From assembly GCA_938003855.1 (NCBI GenBank), contig CALKXD010000110.1, positions 1 to 48,898 on the forward strand: a stretch of DNA of 48,898 nucleotides, given 5' to 3'. Positions 1 through 8,584 of the stretch are shown here, in pieces; within the stretch, counting starts at the first letter, position 1, and each line of letters starts with the position of its first letter. The translations under genes and the position numbers were made by a program. The stretch comes from an uncultured Granulosicoccaceae bacterium (lineage in GTDB: Bacteria > Pseudomonadota > Gammaproteobacteria > Granulosicoccales > Granulosicoccaceae). Below the pieces are notes generated by a model. It ran no database searches and was not told where the DNA came from. It was given only the letters and a program-made list of their open reading frames with translations.

Positions 1-26
1 ACTGCGTACCACTCAGACACGCGATC

Positions 27-86
27 TTTTGCCGACCACATGTAGTTACTTAAGAACAACTAAGCGCCTACATGTGGTAGGCAAAA
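27..86. repeat. 19-bp-arm inverted repeat at the left edge
   Basis: Positions 27-45 and 68-86 are reverse complements over 19 bases, with one mismatch (G34 against A79) and a 22-base spacer. The core arm is ACCACATGTAG. Arms are flanked by TTTT outside left and AAAA outside right, the opposite of a rho-independent terminator, so a simple terminator is unlikely on either strand. It could be an operator for two dimers, a recombination or mobile-element end, or a cruciform-forming element. I noticed no second copy in the window. Positions 1-307 contain no convincing gene; this repeat is the only structure I see there. Confidence 0.6.
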
Positions 87-307
87 TCTCACGCACCTGA
101 ATGATCCTCGCGACACCCTGTTTCTGGATAGGCACTAGCTAATTTGAATGTGTATTGCTGCGTGCCCTGCTGTTGGCGTCCGGTGACGGCTGTGTGTTTT
201 ATTGCAGCCGATCAGCCGGTGACAGCCGCACTATATTACCCTTATTGAGCACCGTCGTCGCTGTGCCAGTCCGCGGAGGTGATCGCGGCCGGATTGCGCA
301 GCAGGTG

Positions 308-1777
308 TCAGCGTGCCCTGAAGCCGAAAAATCCGTCGGCTTTGATTTTTTCTGCGGTTCCCTCCGGCAGAAGTGACTCCCAGCCTCCGGCACCCTGATC
401 CATCTGCCGGAGCACTTCCCGTGAATAGATAGTAAACAGTGAATTGTCACTGCAGTTGATGCCAAAGATATACTGGTTTTCCAGCAGGTGCTGATACAGA
501 AAGCGAAGATGCTCCGGCACCATAATGGTGGTGAAATCGCGTACTTCGTTGTGTTCATTTAATTCCGGATAAACAAACAACCGGGTGTTGTCGGGAAATA
601 ATTTGCCGAAGCCTTCAAGTATGCCGCCTTCGACGCCCTGGTAGCGATCTTCGTCAAAAATCTCTTTGATGTTGATCATCCCCAGCACAATACCGATCTG
701 CAGTCGGGTATACTGACGGAAGTAGGCGCGAAGGGAGAAATAACGTGTGTAGCTCGATACCATAACGCTGTAGCCGAGAGCATTTAGTAGTTCTACTCTG
801 GAAATGAGATCTTCTTCGGGCACCATGAGGTCAGCCCCCCGTGCATCGTTAAGCGAGATCTCAGCCAGCACCAGAGTGTTGTCTTCAGAGACGTCGTCAA
901 GTTCACTGAAGGATTTACTGCCTTGCTCGATCATGTCGACATTCAGGCGTGTGACAGGCCGGAATGATCCCCTGATGGTCAGTACGTTTTTTTTATAGAG
1001 TATTTCGGCCGGCACCGCGATGCGGCCATCGGGCTTGTACATGATGGCGCGAGTCTTGGCGCTGCGGATTAAATGCAGATTAATCGCACGATTGTCTGTT
1101 TCTTCGAAGTAGGGGCCGGAGAAACCAATGGAGTCTATCTCGATACGATTGGGGGTTAAGTTGTCGGTCAGGGATTCAATTATTCGTTTGGGGTTTTCGT
1201 AATAATAGTAGGCCGCATAAATTAGATTGACGCCGAGTGTGCCGAGTGATTCCTGTTGTTGTTCGGGGGTGTTGTCGAGCATGCGAACGTGCATAATTAT
1301 CTCTGAGGGCTCTGCCCCCGGATACATTTGCAGGCGAATGCCGCACCAGGCATGGCACTCGTTGTTTTTGTTATAGCTTTTCGCAGACACCGTTGCCGCA
1401 TAGGAAAAAAAACGAGATGACTTCGAGCGTGTCTCTGCCACCCGGTTCAGAACCAGTGCGAATTCTTTTTCCAGCATGGCCTGCACCCGGGACTCACTGA
1501 CATAGCGACCACCTTCCTGTGTGCCATAGATAGCATCGGAGAATTGCATGTCGTAGGCCGAGATAGTTTTTGCCACAGTGCCGGCTGCTGCACCGGCAAG
1601 GAAGAAATGTCGGGCTACCTCTTGACCTGCGCCGATTTCGGCTATGGTGCCGTATTTTTTTTCGTCAAGGTTAATGCGCAGAGCTTTATTGCTTGTGGAA
1701 CGGCTGCTGACGTTTTGCGATTGCTCTTCTATGGTGTTCAAGGGAGGTCTTCCTTTGGCGTGATGTGCGGTCTGCAT
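308..1777 (-). CDS. Conserved protein of unknown function, 489 aa
   Basis: I recognise the family from its N-terminal block DEKKYGTIAEIGAGQEVARH and the later blocks FSDAIYG and RGSFRPVT, but I know of no established function. Databases sometimes give such proteins unrelated names (TonB receptor, nucleotide adenylyltransferase), which should not be trusted. There is no signal peptide and no clear membrane segment, so it is probably cytoplasmic. The first 12 residues may not be translated: a TTG at 1741 is preceded by a GGAAG ribosome-binding motif and gives a start beginning MNTIEEQ. The gene is followed by no same-strand partner inside the window. The next gene upstream on this strand is the BCCT carrier, about 220 bases away, so it is probably transcribed alone. 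Confidence 0.75.
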   Translation of the reverse strand: MQTAHHAKGRPPLNTIEEQSQNVSSRSTSNKALRINLDEKKYGTIAEIGAGQEVARHFFLAGAAAGTVAKTISAYDMQFSDAIYGTQEGGRYVSESRVQAMLEKEFALVLNRVAETRSKSSRFFSYAATVSAKSYNKNNECHAWCGIRLQMYPGAEPSEIIMHVRMLDNTPEQQQESLGTLGVNLIYAAYYYYENPKRIIESLTDNLTPNRIEIDSIGFSGPYFEETDNRAINLHLIRSAKTRAIMYKPDGRIAVPAEILYKKNVLTIRGSFRPVTRLNVDMIEQGSKSFSELDDVSEDNTLVLAEISLNDARGADLMVPEEDLISRVELLNALGYSVMVSSYTRYFSLRAYFRQYTRLQIGIVLGMINIKEIFDEDRYQGVEGGILEGFGKLFPDNTRLFVYPELNEHNEVRDFTTIMVPEHLRFLYQHLLENQYIFGINCSDNSLFTIYSREVLRQMDQGAGGWESLLPEGTAEKIKADGFFGFRAR

Positions 1778-1995
1778 AGCTCAGGAAACTATGCAGACCA
1801 GCGCTAGACACCTGCTGTGATTTGTGGCGTTGTCGTGGTGCTTGCCAGCACGCACCACGAATAGTCAGGTTACACACGGCTTCGCTTAACTACAGTCAAC
1901 GGTTGGGTCGTTCGTGCCGGCTTGCGGCACGAACCCGGTTTGCGATGATGGCTGTCACTGTGAGCGAACGTCCTTTTTCGTTTTCCGTACAGACA

Positions 1996-3576
1996 CTAGC
2001 GTGGCTCGGATTGGAGTGCCTTAAACAGTGTGTAGCACATCAGCAGTACCACGACGGTAAACGGTATCCCGGTTGAGACGGCGGCTCCCTGCAGCGCAGA
2101 CAGCCCACCACCAAGCAGTAGCGCGATGGCGACCAGTCCTTCCAGGGTGCACCAGAATACCCGTTGCACGGCAGGTGCATCCATTTTGCCTCCCGCGGTG
2201 ATGGTGTCGATGACCAGTGACCCGCTGTCTGACGAGGTAACAAAAAATATGATAATCAGTACCAGTGATATCGGTGCGATAATGCCATAGAGAGGGAGTT
2301 GATCCAGAAAGCGAAACAGGGAGATCTCGGGTTTGTAGGTGTCGACAACGACGCCGGTGATACCGGTGCCGCTACCTGATTCGATCATGTCTATAGCAGC
2401 ACCGCCGAAGGTTGACATCCAAAGAGCGCAGACCAGAGTCGGGGCAATCAGAACGCAGATAACAAACTCCCTGACGGTTCGACCTTTGGAAATACGCGCG
2501 ATGAACATACCGACAAACGGTGACCACGCGATCCACCACGCCCAGTAAAAGGTGGTCCAGCCATGGAAATAGCTGGTATCTTCACGACCGAACGGGTTCG
2601 ACAGCGGCACCAGTTGTATTACGTACTGCGTCATGACATCGGCGTATCGTGTCAGTGCGACGCCGGCACCGGTAACAAAAAAGACGAAGAAAAACAGCGC
2701 AACCGCCATCACCATATTAATTTCTGAAAGTCTTTTGACGCCCTTGTCCATACCGGCCAGTACCGAGCCCAGGGCAATGATAGTAATGCCGACGATCAGC
2801 AGGACGACTACCGTGTTGGTGGGTTCGATGCCAAATACATCGTTTAAGCCAGCGGCGATTTGCTTCGCGCCCAGGCCTAGAGAGGTAGTCAGGCCAAACA
2901 AGGTGGCGAATACGGCCAGCGTATCAATGACATGGCCGGGCCACCCCCATATTTTGTCACCCAGTATCGGATGGAACGCAGACCTCAGTGTCAATGGCAG
3001 ACCTTTGTTGTAGCAGAATATAGCCAGGCTTAGACCGACGACGGCGTATATTGCCCAGCCGCCAAGCCCCCAGTGGTGCACCGTGCCGACAATACCAATG
3101 TTTGCATTGCCGGGGGATTTGGGATCTATTCCGAGCGGGTTGGCAGCTCCGCCTTCGGCGTAGGTATAGTAGACGGGTTCAAGGACACCAAAAAACAACA
3201 GCCCTATACCGATACCGGCTGCAAACAGCATGGCGATCCATCCGGCGTAGGAGTAGTCGGGTGTGGCGTTTTTACCGCCAATGCGGACCGACCCTAAGGG
3301 GAGGAAAATAAGCACAAGGCAGAACAGCAACATGATGTCGACGGCAATCACTAAAAACCAGTCGAATTCGCGGGTAAGGAAGGGGCGTAGCCAGCCGAAT
3401 AATTCGGCGGAGGCTTCCTGATACATGAGTGATAGCACAACAAATAGTACAATCAAACTGGCTGACACCAAAAAGACCGGGTTGTGGATGTCCAGTCCCA
3501 ACGGCCTTATGTTGTCACTTCCCATCTTATAATTTGTGATTGGCTTTCCATGAGACTCTTCATCTTCTAATGCCAT
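1996..3576 (-). CDS. BCCT-family betaine/carnitine/choline-type transporter
   Basis: A 526-aa inner-membrane carrier of the betaine/choline/carnitine transporter family, expected to take up a quaternary-ammonium or sulfonium osmolyte (glycine betaine, choline, carnitine or DMSP are the family's usual substrates). About twelve hydrophobic segments are visible. The glycine motif reads AAGIGIGLLFFGVLEPVYY, and the tryptophan-rich signature is WTTFYWAWWIAWSPFVGMF in the second half. The glycine stretch has Ile where sodium-coupled BetP has Met (GMGIG), so coupling ion and substrate cannot be read directly. It starts at ATG 3576 behind AAGGTGA with good spacing. The short cytoplasmic tail (ending KALQSEPR) lacks the long charged C-terminal osmosensing helix of BetP. 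It stands alone, with 380 bases of non-coding DNA upstream. Confidence 0.93.
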   Translation of the reverse strand: MALEDEESHGKPITNYKMGSDNIRPLGLDIHNPVFLVSASLIVLFVVLSLMYQEASAELFGWLRPFLTREFDWFLVIAVDIMLLFCLVLIFLPLGSVRIGGKNATPDYSYAGWIAMLFAAGIGIGLLFFGVLEPVYYTYAEGGAANPLGIDPKSPGNANIGIVGTVHHWGLGGWAIYAVVGLSLAIFCYNKGLPLTLRSAFHPILGDKIWGWPGHVIDTLAVFATLFGLTTSLGLGAKQIAAGLNDVFGIEPTNTVVVLLIVGITIIALGSVLAGMDKGVKRLSEINMVMAVALFFFVFFVTGAGVALTRYADVMTQYVIQLVPLSNPFGREDTSYFHGWTTFYWAWWIAWSPFVGMFIARISKGRTVREFVICVLIAPTLVCALWMSTFGGAAIDMIESGSGTGITGVVVDTYKPEISLFRFLDQLPLYGIIAPISLVLIIIFFVTSSDSGSLVIDTITAGGKMDAPAVQRVFWCTLEGLVAIALLLGGGLSALQGAAVSTGIPFTVVVLLMCYTLFKALQSEPR

Positions 3577-3956
3577 TGCAGTTCACCTTAATTAATTATC
3601 AGGATTGTTTTTTTGTCAGTATTAAGGGCAGTGCTCGTCCGCTGTTGATGGAACGACTCAGGTGCCCGTTAAATCGATAACTCTGTACTCCGTTTTTTAG
3701 TGGCTGTGCACTTGTCATTAACACTGTGTCGCGGCACAGGCTCGGGAAATACTATCACACATTCCTGAGGGAGCGCGGTTCGGCCAACGTGCCAATCCGT
3801 TTGTACCGCCACCAACATGCGTTAGTGACACGGCAGGAGCGCAGCACAAGCTAAGTTGCCTGTACGGCGACAGGCTTTTCTATAAACGGATACACCGGCG
3901 CTACAGATTTGCTGGTGATGTAAACGCTTGCATTGATTCTGCGGCGGAGGCGGGTG
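3577..3956. other. Intergenic region with possible plus-strand RNA hairpins
   Basis: This 380-base gap lies between the BCCT start and the end of the DUF2059 gene and contains no convincing ORF. On the plus strand an imperfect hairpin is formed by CTCGGGAA and TTCCTGAG (about 3742-3770). A perfect 6-bp hairpin, GCCTGT(acggcg)ACAGGC at 3858-3875, is followed directly by TTTT. The latter has the shape of a rho-independent terminator, yet no plus-strand gene precedes it. A short unannotated RNA is one explanation; chance is another. The minus strand must hold the BCCT promoter, which I could not pinpoint. Confidence 0.3.
3858..3879 (+). terminator. Terminator-like hairpin without an upstream gene
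   Basis: GCCTGT, a six-base loop, ACAGGC and then TTTT. The U-tract is only on the plus-strand side. The neighbouring genes both lie on the minus strand, so this would terminate an unannotated plus-strand transcript if it is real. Confidence 0.35.
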
Positions 3957-4475
3957 CTACTTTTTTGCATCCTGATGTGCGGTGCGCATTTCAATGGCCA
4001 GTGCCTGTATCTTCGGCATAATAGCTGTCAGTATGGTTTGCGATATTTTTACCGTGTCGGCAATGGCAAGCGGCATGGTCTCGACGGTTTTTCTGCCCAG
4101 ATCGCTTTGGTAGAACGCGATCAGTCCCTGCATTTCTGTATCAGTGAAGTGGCTGGAGTACATCTCAATGATCGGGCCTTTGACTTTTTCCCAGCCCATT
4201 TCTGCTTCGAGCAGCGTATCGAGAGAGCCCAGATACTTTTTCAGTACCGGGTCTTCTTGGTCAGTGATACCAAGTTGTCGCGCCATGTCTGTGTAGAGCG
4301 ATATCACCTGTGCAAAGCCAGCCTCAGTGAGTTGCCGGGCGTCAGTGAGCTCGAGAAATGTTTCGACGGAGGCTGGTGATGCCGGTTGATCTGCTTTAGC
4401 GTTTATGCTGATAGCCAGCAACAGCACGACGGCGAGTTTTGATTTCAATGTAACGGTTCCCGGGAGATTTGTCAT
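3957..4475 (-). CDS. Exported DUF2059-domain protein
   Basis: A 172-aa protein with a signal peptide (hydrophobic LAVVLLLAISINAKA, predicted cleavage after the Ala-Lys-Ala region near residue 28) and a mature helical part. The C-terminal half carries the DUF2059 pattern FTDTEMQGLIAFYQSDLGRK followed by a conserved PLAIAD stretch. Family members are small periplasmic proteins with no agreed function. The first 10 or so residues are longer than usual, so an internal start is possible, but no later Met precedes the signal sequence. It is transcribed alone, divergently from the nitrilase-like gene that starts 121 bases away. Confidence 0.75.
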   Translation of the reverse strand: MTNLPGTVTLKSKLAVVLLLAISINAKADQPASPASVETFLELTDARQLTEAGFAQVISLYTDMARQLGITDQEDPVLKKYLGSLDTLLEAEMGWEKVKGPIIEMYSSHFTDTEMQGLIAFYQSDLGRKTVETMPLAIADTVKISQTILTAIMPKIQALAIEMRTAHQDAKK

Positions 4476-4596
4476 AGGTAGGTGAGTGGTTAGTGAGATG
4501 TCGGTGGTTTATCCATCAGTGCCAGTGCGGTACCGTAACAGGCTCTATTGGTTGTTTTGGTTGGCCGATGCTGCAGCAAGGAAGGTGCATTAATTT

Positions 4597-5331
4597 ATGA
4601 GTACGCTATGGGTTTCAATTTGGAATTGTACAGGTTCTAGCTCGGTGGAATGGCAGAAGGCCGGGTTTAAGGACCGGCTTCGCGGCTTTGAAGAGGCGGT
4701 CGGACTGTCAGTGGCGCGATTTCCCGCCCCCGCTGGAACATCTGACAACCTGCGTGCCGTGTGCGTCGCGCCGGAGTATGCGTTTGCCGGAGTTGATGAT
4801 GGTAATCCTGTGCCGGCTGAGCCGGCGTCATTGGCAGAGATGCTGCTGCTGATGAACACAATGGAGCGTCTTTCACGGGAGAATCCGGGGCTATTGTTAA
4901 TTCCGGGGTCATTTCTGTACACCAGCGATACCGGCTCTGTGCAAAACCGATCTGTCGGATACTTTAATGGTGAGTCGATCATCTATGTTGGAAAACGGCA
5001 TGGTGTTGGTGAGGTTGATGATAACGGAAATAAGCAGTTTGTCGCCGGAAACGGAGGGGCGAATGTCGTTTTGTCAGGTGTCAGTATTTCGCTTCAGATT
5101 TGTCGCGATGCGACCCAGCACAGTGATTTAAATCGTGGGGATATTCAGGTCATTGTGGGTCAGGGTGTTGGCAATGCAGCGGTGGTAGGCGCGGCCCCTG
5201 AACATGCTCGAATCATCGCCGACCCCGGTAATTCGGAGGTGATCGGCTACAACAACACCACTGTAACTACGCATAGTGGATTGCGACAACGAGATATAAT
5301 TGATATCAGCTTCTATGAGATATCGTACTGA
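4597..5331 (+). CDS. Divergent carbon-nitrogen hydrolase (nitrilase superfamily)
   Basis: A 244-aa protein with the three catalytic residues of the nitrilase superfamily in the correct order: Glu60 in VAPEYAF, Lys133 in VGKRHG and Cys169 in LQICRDA. It should therefore hydrolyse a C-N bond in an amide or nitrile. It is divergent: the sequences around Lys and Cys differ from the Nit, amidase and NAD-synthase branches, and I cannot assign a substrate. The start at ATG 4597 has only a weak upstream purine stretch (GGAAGG about 18 bases away), so the start is provisional. There is no signal peptide. It stands alone on the plus strand between two minus-strand exported proteins. Confidence 0.7.
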   Translation: MSTLWVSIWNCTGSSSVEWQKAGFKDRLRGFEEAVGLSVARFPAPAGTSDNLRAVCVAPEYAFAGVDDGNPVPAEPASLAEMLLLMNTMERLSRENPGLLLIPGSFLYTSDTGSVQNRSVGYFNGESIIYVGKRHGVGEVDDNGNKQFVAGNGGANVVLSGVSISLQICRDATQHSDLNRGDIQVIVGQGVGNAAVVGAAPEHARIIADPGNSEVIGYNNTTVTTHSGLRQRDIIDISFYEISY

Positions 5332-5409
5332 AGCGACTGGATTTCCGGTAGTCCTTATCAAGCAGGTCTTTGTATAGATTAGCGGGAGATAGCCTGGAGT
5401 ATCTGACGG

Positions 5410-6165
5410 TTAGCTGTTTGCCAGTAACCGGTATTCAATGTTGCTGCCGTCCTCACCTTTAAACGCCAGCTTGATCCAGCGGCCGTTGGTATCGAACCAG
5501 ATGTCAGCGTTGATGTTACCGCTGTAGCGATAACGGTTTGTCTTTACTGTTTCAGGGCCGATCGTCAGGTATTCATCGGCAACCGGGGCGACGGTAATCC
5601 TGCTGGTTTTACCGTTGATGGTATTGAACAGTGTTGTGGCATTGATGACACCTGCATACCAGTGATTAGAGGCATGTCTGACTCGTGGCACGGTGGTTGT
5701 GCGGCCGTCAGGTAACGTTACAACTGAACGGTCGGCAGTCGACTGCAGTTGCACACGGGTGGTTGTCGAGTTTTCAGTGGTGGTAGCGATGACTGATATC
5801 AGTTCATCGCCCTGCCATTTTTCAGTGGCACGATAGTCAAAACTGAACACCGGGATTTTCAGAACCGTGACCCGAATTTTTGATGTGACGTTGACTTCGA
5901 GCAGATCGTTGGTTCTGGCGAAATCAAGGGTGTGTGTCCCGATGCGTTTACCTTTGCGGGTAATCGCGTAGTGCGCGGTGTCACCATAGCGCGCTGCCAG
6001 AACCTGCGCCCCGGCCTGCGCAGCGCTGGCCGGGGTGACAGCCAGTAACGCGATAACCGTAAGCACAGTGGCGATCATCTGGCAGAGGGTACCGGCTACC
6101 GGGCCGGTTTGCTGAATCTGAGTCGAGGGCACGGGTAGCTCCTGCGGCAGTAGGGGTAGCGACAC
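5410..6165 (-). CDS. Exported DUF6134/DUF3108-like protein
   Basis: A predicted exported protein of up to 251 aa. A signal-like segment MIATVLTVIALLAVTPASAA begins at Met30, so the true start may be ATG 6078 rather than 6165; neither has a strong ribosome-binding site. The mature part is predicted to be beta-rich, with HYAITRKGKRIGTHTLDF near the start, then KIPVFSFDYRATEKW, then a C-terminal NADIWFDTNGRWIKLAFKG. This matches the general pattern of DUF6134/DUF3108 proteins, which are periplasmic and of unknown function, perhaps lipid-binding barrels. No operon partner is evident; the IclR gene lies 136 bases upstream on the same strand. Confidence 0.6.
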   Translation of the reverse strand: MSLPLLPQELPVPSTQIQQTGPVAGTLCQMIATVLTVIALLAVTPASAAQAGAQVLAARYGDTAHYAITRKGKRIGTHTLDFARTNDLLEVNVTSKIRVTVLKIPVFSFDYRATEKWQGDELISVIATTTENSTTTRVQLQSTADRSVVTLPDGRTTTVPRVRHASNHWYAGVINATTLFNTINGKTSRITVAPVADEYLTIGPETVKTNRYRYSGNINADIWFDTNGRWIKLAFKGEDGSNIEYRLLANS

Positions 6166-6300
6166 AATTACGGGTAGTGTGCACCAGGGTGGCTTAACCC
6201 GGTATGAATGGCGCTTAAGTCTGAATTCGAAAATAACCGGATGGCGGTCAACATCGTGTGAATGTGGCGTGTGTCGACTGTGTGTCGTGTGCTGCAGTTG

Positions 6301-7053
6301 TCAGTTGTGCTGTGAGAAATTAATGGATGCGCTGATAGTACCGGCCACGTCGATCAGGTTTTTCCCCAGTGCTCTGCGGTGCTTTGCGGTAAATCGGCGG
6401 ATCGGACCGATGGCACCGACGCTGAATACCGCACCTGCACTTTCGATATGGACCGGGGCGGCGACACTTGATACACCGATTTCTATTTCTTCAACACACT
6501 CAGCAAAACCGTTTTTAACAATTGTGGAGAACTCTTTTTCCAGATCGTGACGCACCGTGTGGGTTTGATCGGTGTAGGCCTTCATGGGCCCGTTGAGAAT
6601 AAGTTCACGGAAGGCGTCATCCGCAAAAGCCGCAATGACTTTCGAGCACGAGCAAGCGTGCATTGGCCGATAGCCGAGACCGGGATGAATGTAGGAGATC
6701 GACGGGTCAGCGGGTGTTTCCACGTGAATAATGCTGACGCCGTTTTTGCGAAAGCGCGACAGGAACACGGCTTCACCGAATTCGCGGGTTGCTTCTTTTA
6801 GCACTGGTGCTGTGACGGCGCAGACATCGGCATCCGTTTTGGCGAGAAAGGCAATGCGCACCAGACGCTCGCCGATAACGTAGCGATTGTTAGAGTCGGG
6901 GTCTTCCAGCAGGCGCTGCTCTTTGAGTAACTGGAGCAATCGGTAGCAGGTCGGCAGTGGCAGGCCAGTCATCTCCTGAAGCTCGTTTGCCGCCAGTGGT
7001 CGCCCGGCAATGGCGATGGCTTCGAGCACGGATATCAATCGTTCAAGATGCAT
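6301..7053 (-). CDS. IclR-family transcriptional regulator
   Basis: A 250-aa IclR-type repressor/activator. Residues 1-65 form the winged helix-turn-helix (RLISVLEAIAIAGRPLAANE, then LPLPTCYRLLQLLKEQRLL). Residues 80-245 form the effector-binding domain, with the typical HACSCSKVIAAF block. It starts at ATG 7053 and is transcribed away from the selenium-binding/methanethiol-oxidase gene, whose start lies 123 bases off. This divergent arrangement, with a perfect inverted repeat between the two genes, implies that it controls that operon and perhaps itself. The effector is unknown; a sulfur metabolite is a reasonable guess from context only. Confidence 0.93.
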   Translation of the reverse strand: MHLERLISVLEAIAIAGRPLAANELQEMTGLPLPTCYRLLQLLKEQRLLEDPDSNNRYVIGERLVRIAFLAKTDADVCAVTAPVLKEATREFGEAVFLSRFRKNGVSIIHVETPADPSISYIHPGLGYRPMHACSCSKVIAAFADDAFRELILNGPMKAYTDQTHTVRHDLEKEFSTIVKNGFAECVEEIEIGVSSVAAPVHIESAGAVFSVGAIGPIRRFTAKHRRALGKNLIDVAGTISASINFSQHN

Positions 7054-7078
7054 CAGTGATTCTCATTATGTGGACAAT

Positions 7079-7097
7079 ATTATCATATGGTGATAAT
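7079..7097. promoter_or_regulatory. Candidate IclR operator between divergent promoters
   Basis: ATTATCA and TGATAAT form a perfect 7-bp inverted repeat with a five-base spacer (7086-7090), in an AT-rich patch. A TGGACA at 7071-7076 and the GATAAT inside the right arm (7092-7097) could be the -35 and -10 of the plus-strand operon, although the 15-base spacing is short. An IclR dimer bound here would overlap that promoter. IclR sites are usually short AT-rich palindromes, which fits. Confidence 0.55.
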
Positions 7098-7176
7098 TTA
7101 TTTGTGCGCTTCGACCATCGCCGGATGATTGTCCGGCGTGTTCACAGGACCCTTGCCGATCTCTCAGGAGTATATC

Positions 7177-8541
7177 TTGTCTGAAAACGCTATCGCGCCT
7201 TGTTGTGGCCCCGGTTATGAGTCGCCGGCTCATGCTATGCAGGCTCCGCGTGAAAAGTTGCTCTACACCATTGCCATTTACGTGGGAACCGGTATCCAGA
7301 AGCCCGATTACCTGGCCACAGTTGATGCTGATCCGGACAGCGATACCTACTCGCAAGTAATAGCGCGCTGCGAGATGCCCGGTATCGGAGACGAGTTGCA
7401 CCACATGGGCTGGAATGCCTGCTCCTCCTGCCATGGCGATGGTGGCATGGAGCGCAAGTACCTGATTGTGCCGGGTGTTCGCAGTTCCAACCTGCACATT
7501 ATTGACTGCGGTACGGATCCACGTAACCCGACATTGCACCGGGTCGTCAGCGGTGACGAGATCAAGCAAAAGACCGATTTGTCCGCGCCGCACACGGTGC
7601 ATTGCCTCGGGTCCGATATCATTATCTCTATGCTGGGTGATGCAAAAGGCAATGCTCCCGGTGGCTTTCTGCATTTGAATAAAGATTTTGAAATCGTCGG
7701 ACGCTGGGAGAATGATCTCGGCGGTATGAAATTCAATTACGACTTCTGGTATCAGCCGCGTCATAACGTGATGGTCTCCAGCGAGTGGGCGGCACCAAAC
7801 ACGTTTATGCCCGGCTTTGATCTGGAAGAGGTGGGTCATCTGAAGTACGGTCGCGAAATTCATTTTTGGGACTTTGAAAAAAAGACCGTGGAAAACACCG
7901 TGTACCTCGGAGAAGACGGACTGGTACCACTGGAAGTTCGGTTTCACCACAACCCGGATTCCACACATGGCTTTGTCGGTGCAGCGATGTCGTCGAACAT
8001 CATTCACTGGTACAAAAAAGACCAGGAATGGATTGTTGAGAAAATAATTGATGTTGAAAACGAAAAGCATCCCGAGTGGCCTATACCGCTGCCCGGATTG
8101 ATCACCGTTATTCTGATATCAATGGATGATCGCTTTCTCTATTTTTGCAATTGGCTGCATGGTGATATACGCCAGTACGATATCTCCGACCCGCACAATC
8201 CTGTATTGACCGGACAGGTATGGATGGGCGGTATGTTGAAAAAAGCGCCCACGGTCAATGGCGTTGATATTGCCGGCGGGCCGCAAATGATTCAGCTGAG
8301 CCTCGATGGAAAACGCTTATACGTGACAACCTCGTTGTTCTCGACCTGGGATAACCAGTTTTATCCGGAGATTCGCCACAAGGGCGGTGTGATGCTGATG
8401 GTGGATTGCGATACCGATAGCGGTGGGATGGAAATCAACAAGGATTTTATCGTGAATTTTGGCAACGAACCCAATGGTCCTTCGCGATGCCACGAGACCC
8501 GTTACCCCGGCGGCGACTGCACATCCGATATCTGGCTTTAG
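7177..8541 (+). CDS. Selenium-binding protein SBP56 / methanethiol oxidase family
   Basis: About 454 aa, closely following the SBP56 pattern: CCGPGYESP near the N-terminus, DELHHMGWNACSSCHGD, PHTVHCL, YDFWYQPRHNVMVSSEW, PLEVRFHHNP, GGPQMIQLSLDGKRLYVT and the C-terminal GGDCTSDIWL. Bacterial members (MtoX) oxidise methanethiol to formaldehyde, sulfide and hydrogen peroxide using copper; the His-rich segments are the expected metal sites. I place the start at TTG 7177 because AGGAG at 7166-7170 sits six bases upstream; a TTG at 7129 lacks such a site. There is no signal peptide, whereas characterised MtoX is periplasmic, so the cellular location may differ. It heads a unit with a CoA-binding protein and a ferredoxin. 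Activity on methanethiol is inferred from the family. Confidence 0.88.
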   Translation: MSENAIAPCCGPGYESPAHAMQAPREKLLYTIAIYVGTGIQKPDYLATVDADPDSDTYSQVIARCEMPGIGDELHHMGWNACSSCHGDGGMERKYLIVPGVRSSNLHIIDCGTDPRNPTLHRVVSGDEIKQKTDLSAPHTVHCLGSDIIISMLGDAKGNAPGGFLHLNKDFEIVGRWENDLGGMKFNYDFWYQPRHNVMVSSEWAAPNTFMPGFDLEEVGHLKYGREIHFWDFEKKTVENTVYLGEDGLVPLEVRFHHNPDSTHGFVGAAMSSNIIHWYKKDQEWIVEKIIDVENEKHPEWPIPLPGLITVILISMDDRFLYFCNWLHGDIRQYDISDPHNPVLTGQVWMGGMLKKAPTVNGVDIAGGPQMIQLSLDGKRLYVTTSLFSTWDNQFYPEIRHKGGVMLMVDCDTDSGGMEINKDFIVNFGNEPNGPSRCHETRYPGGDCTSDIWL

Positions 8542-8584
8542 CATGAGTGCGCTTTTCAGTCGAAAGCGGCGCTGAGGAAACAAC

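Noticed and set aside
7066-8070. 334-codon minus-strand open frame opposite the selenium-binding gene
   Set aside because: It mirrors the third-base pattern of a strongly conserved plus-strand gene, has no family resemblance and runs over the divergent promoter.
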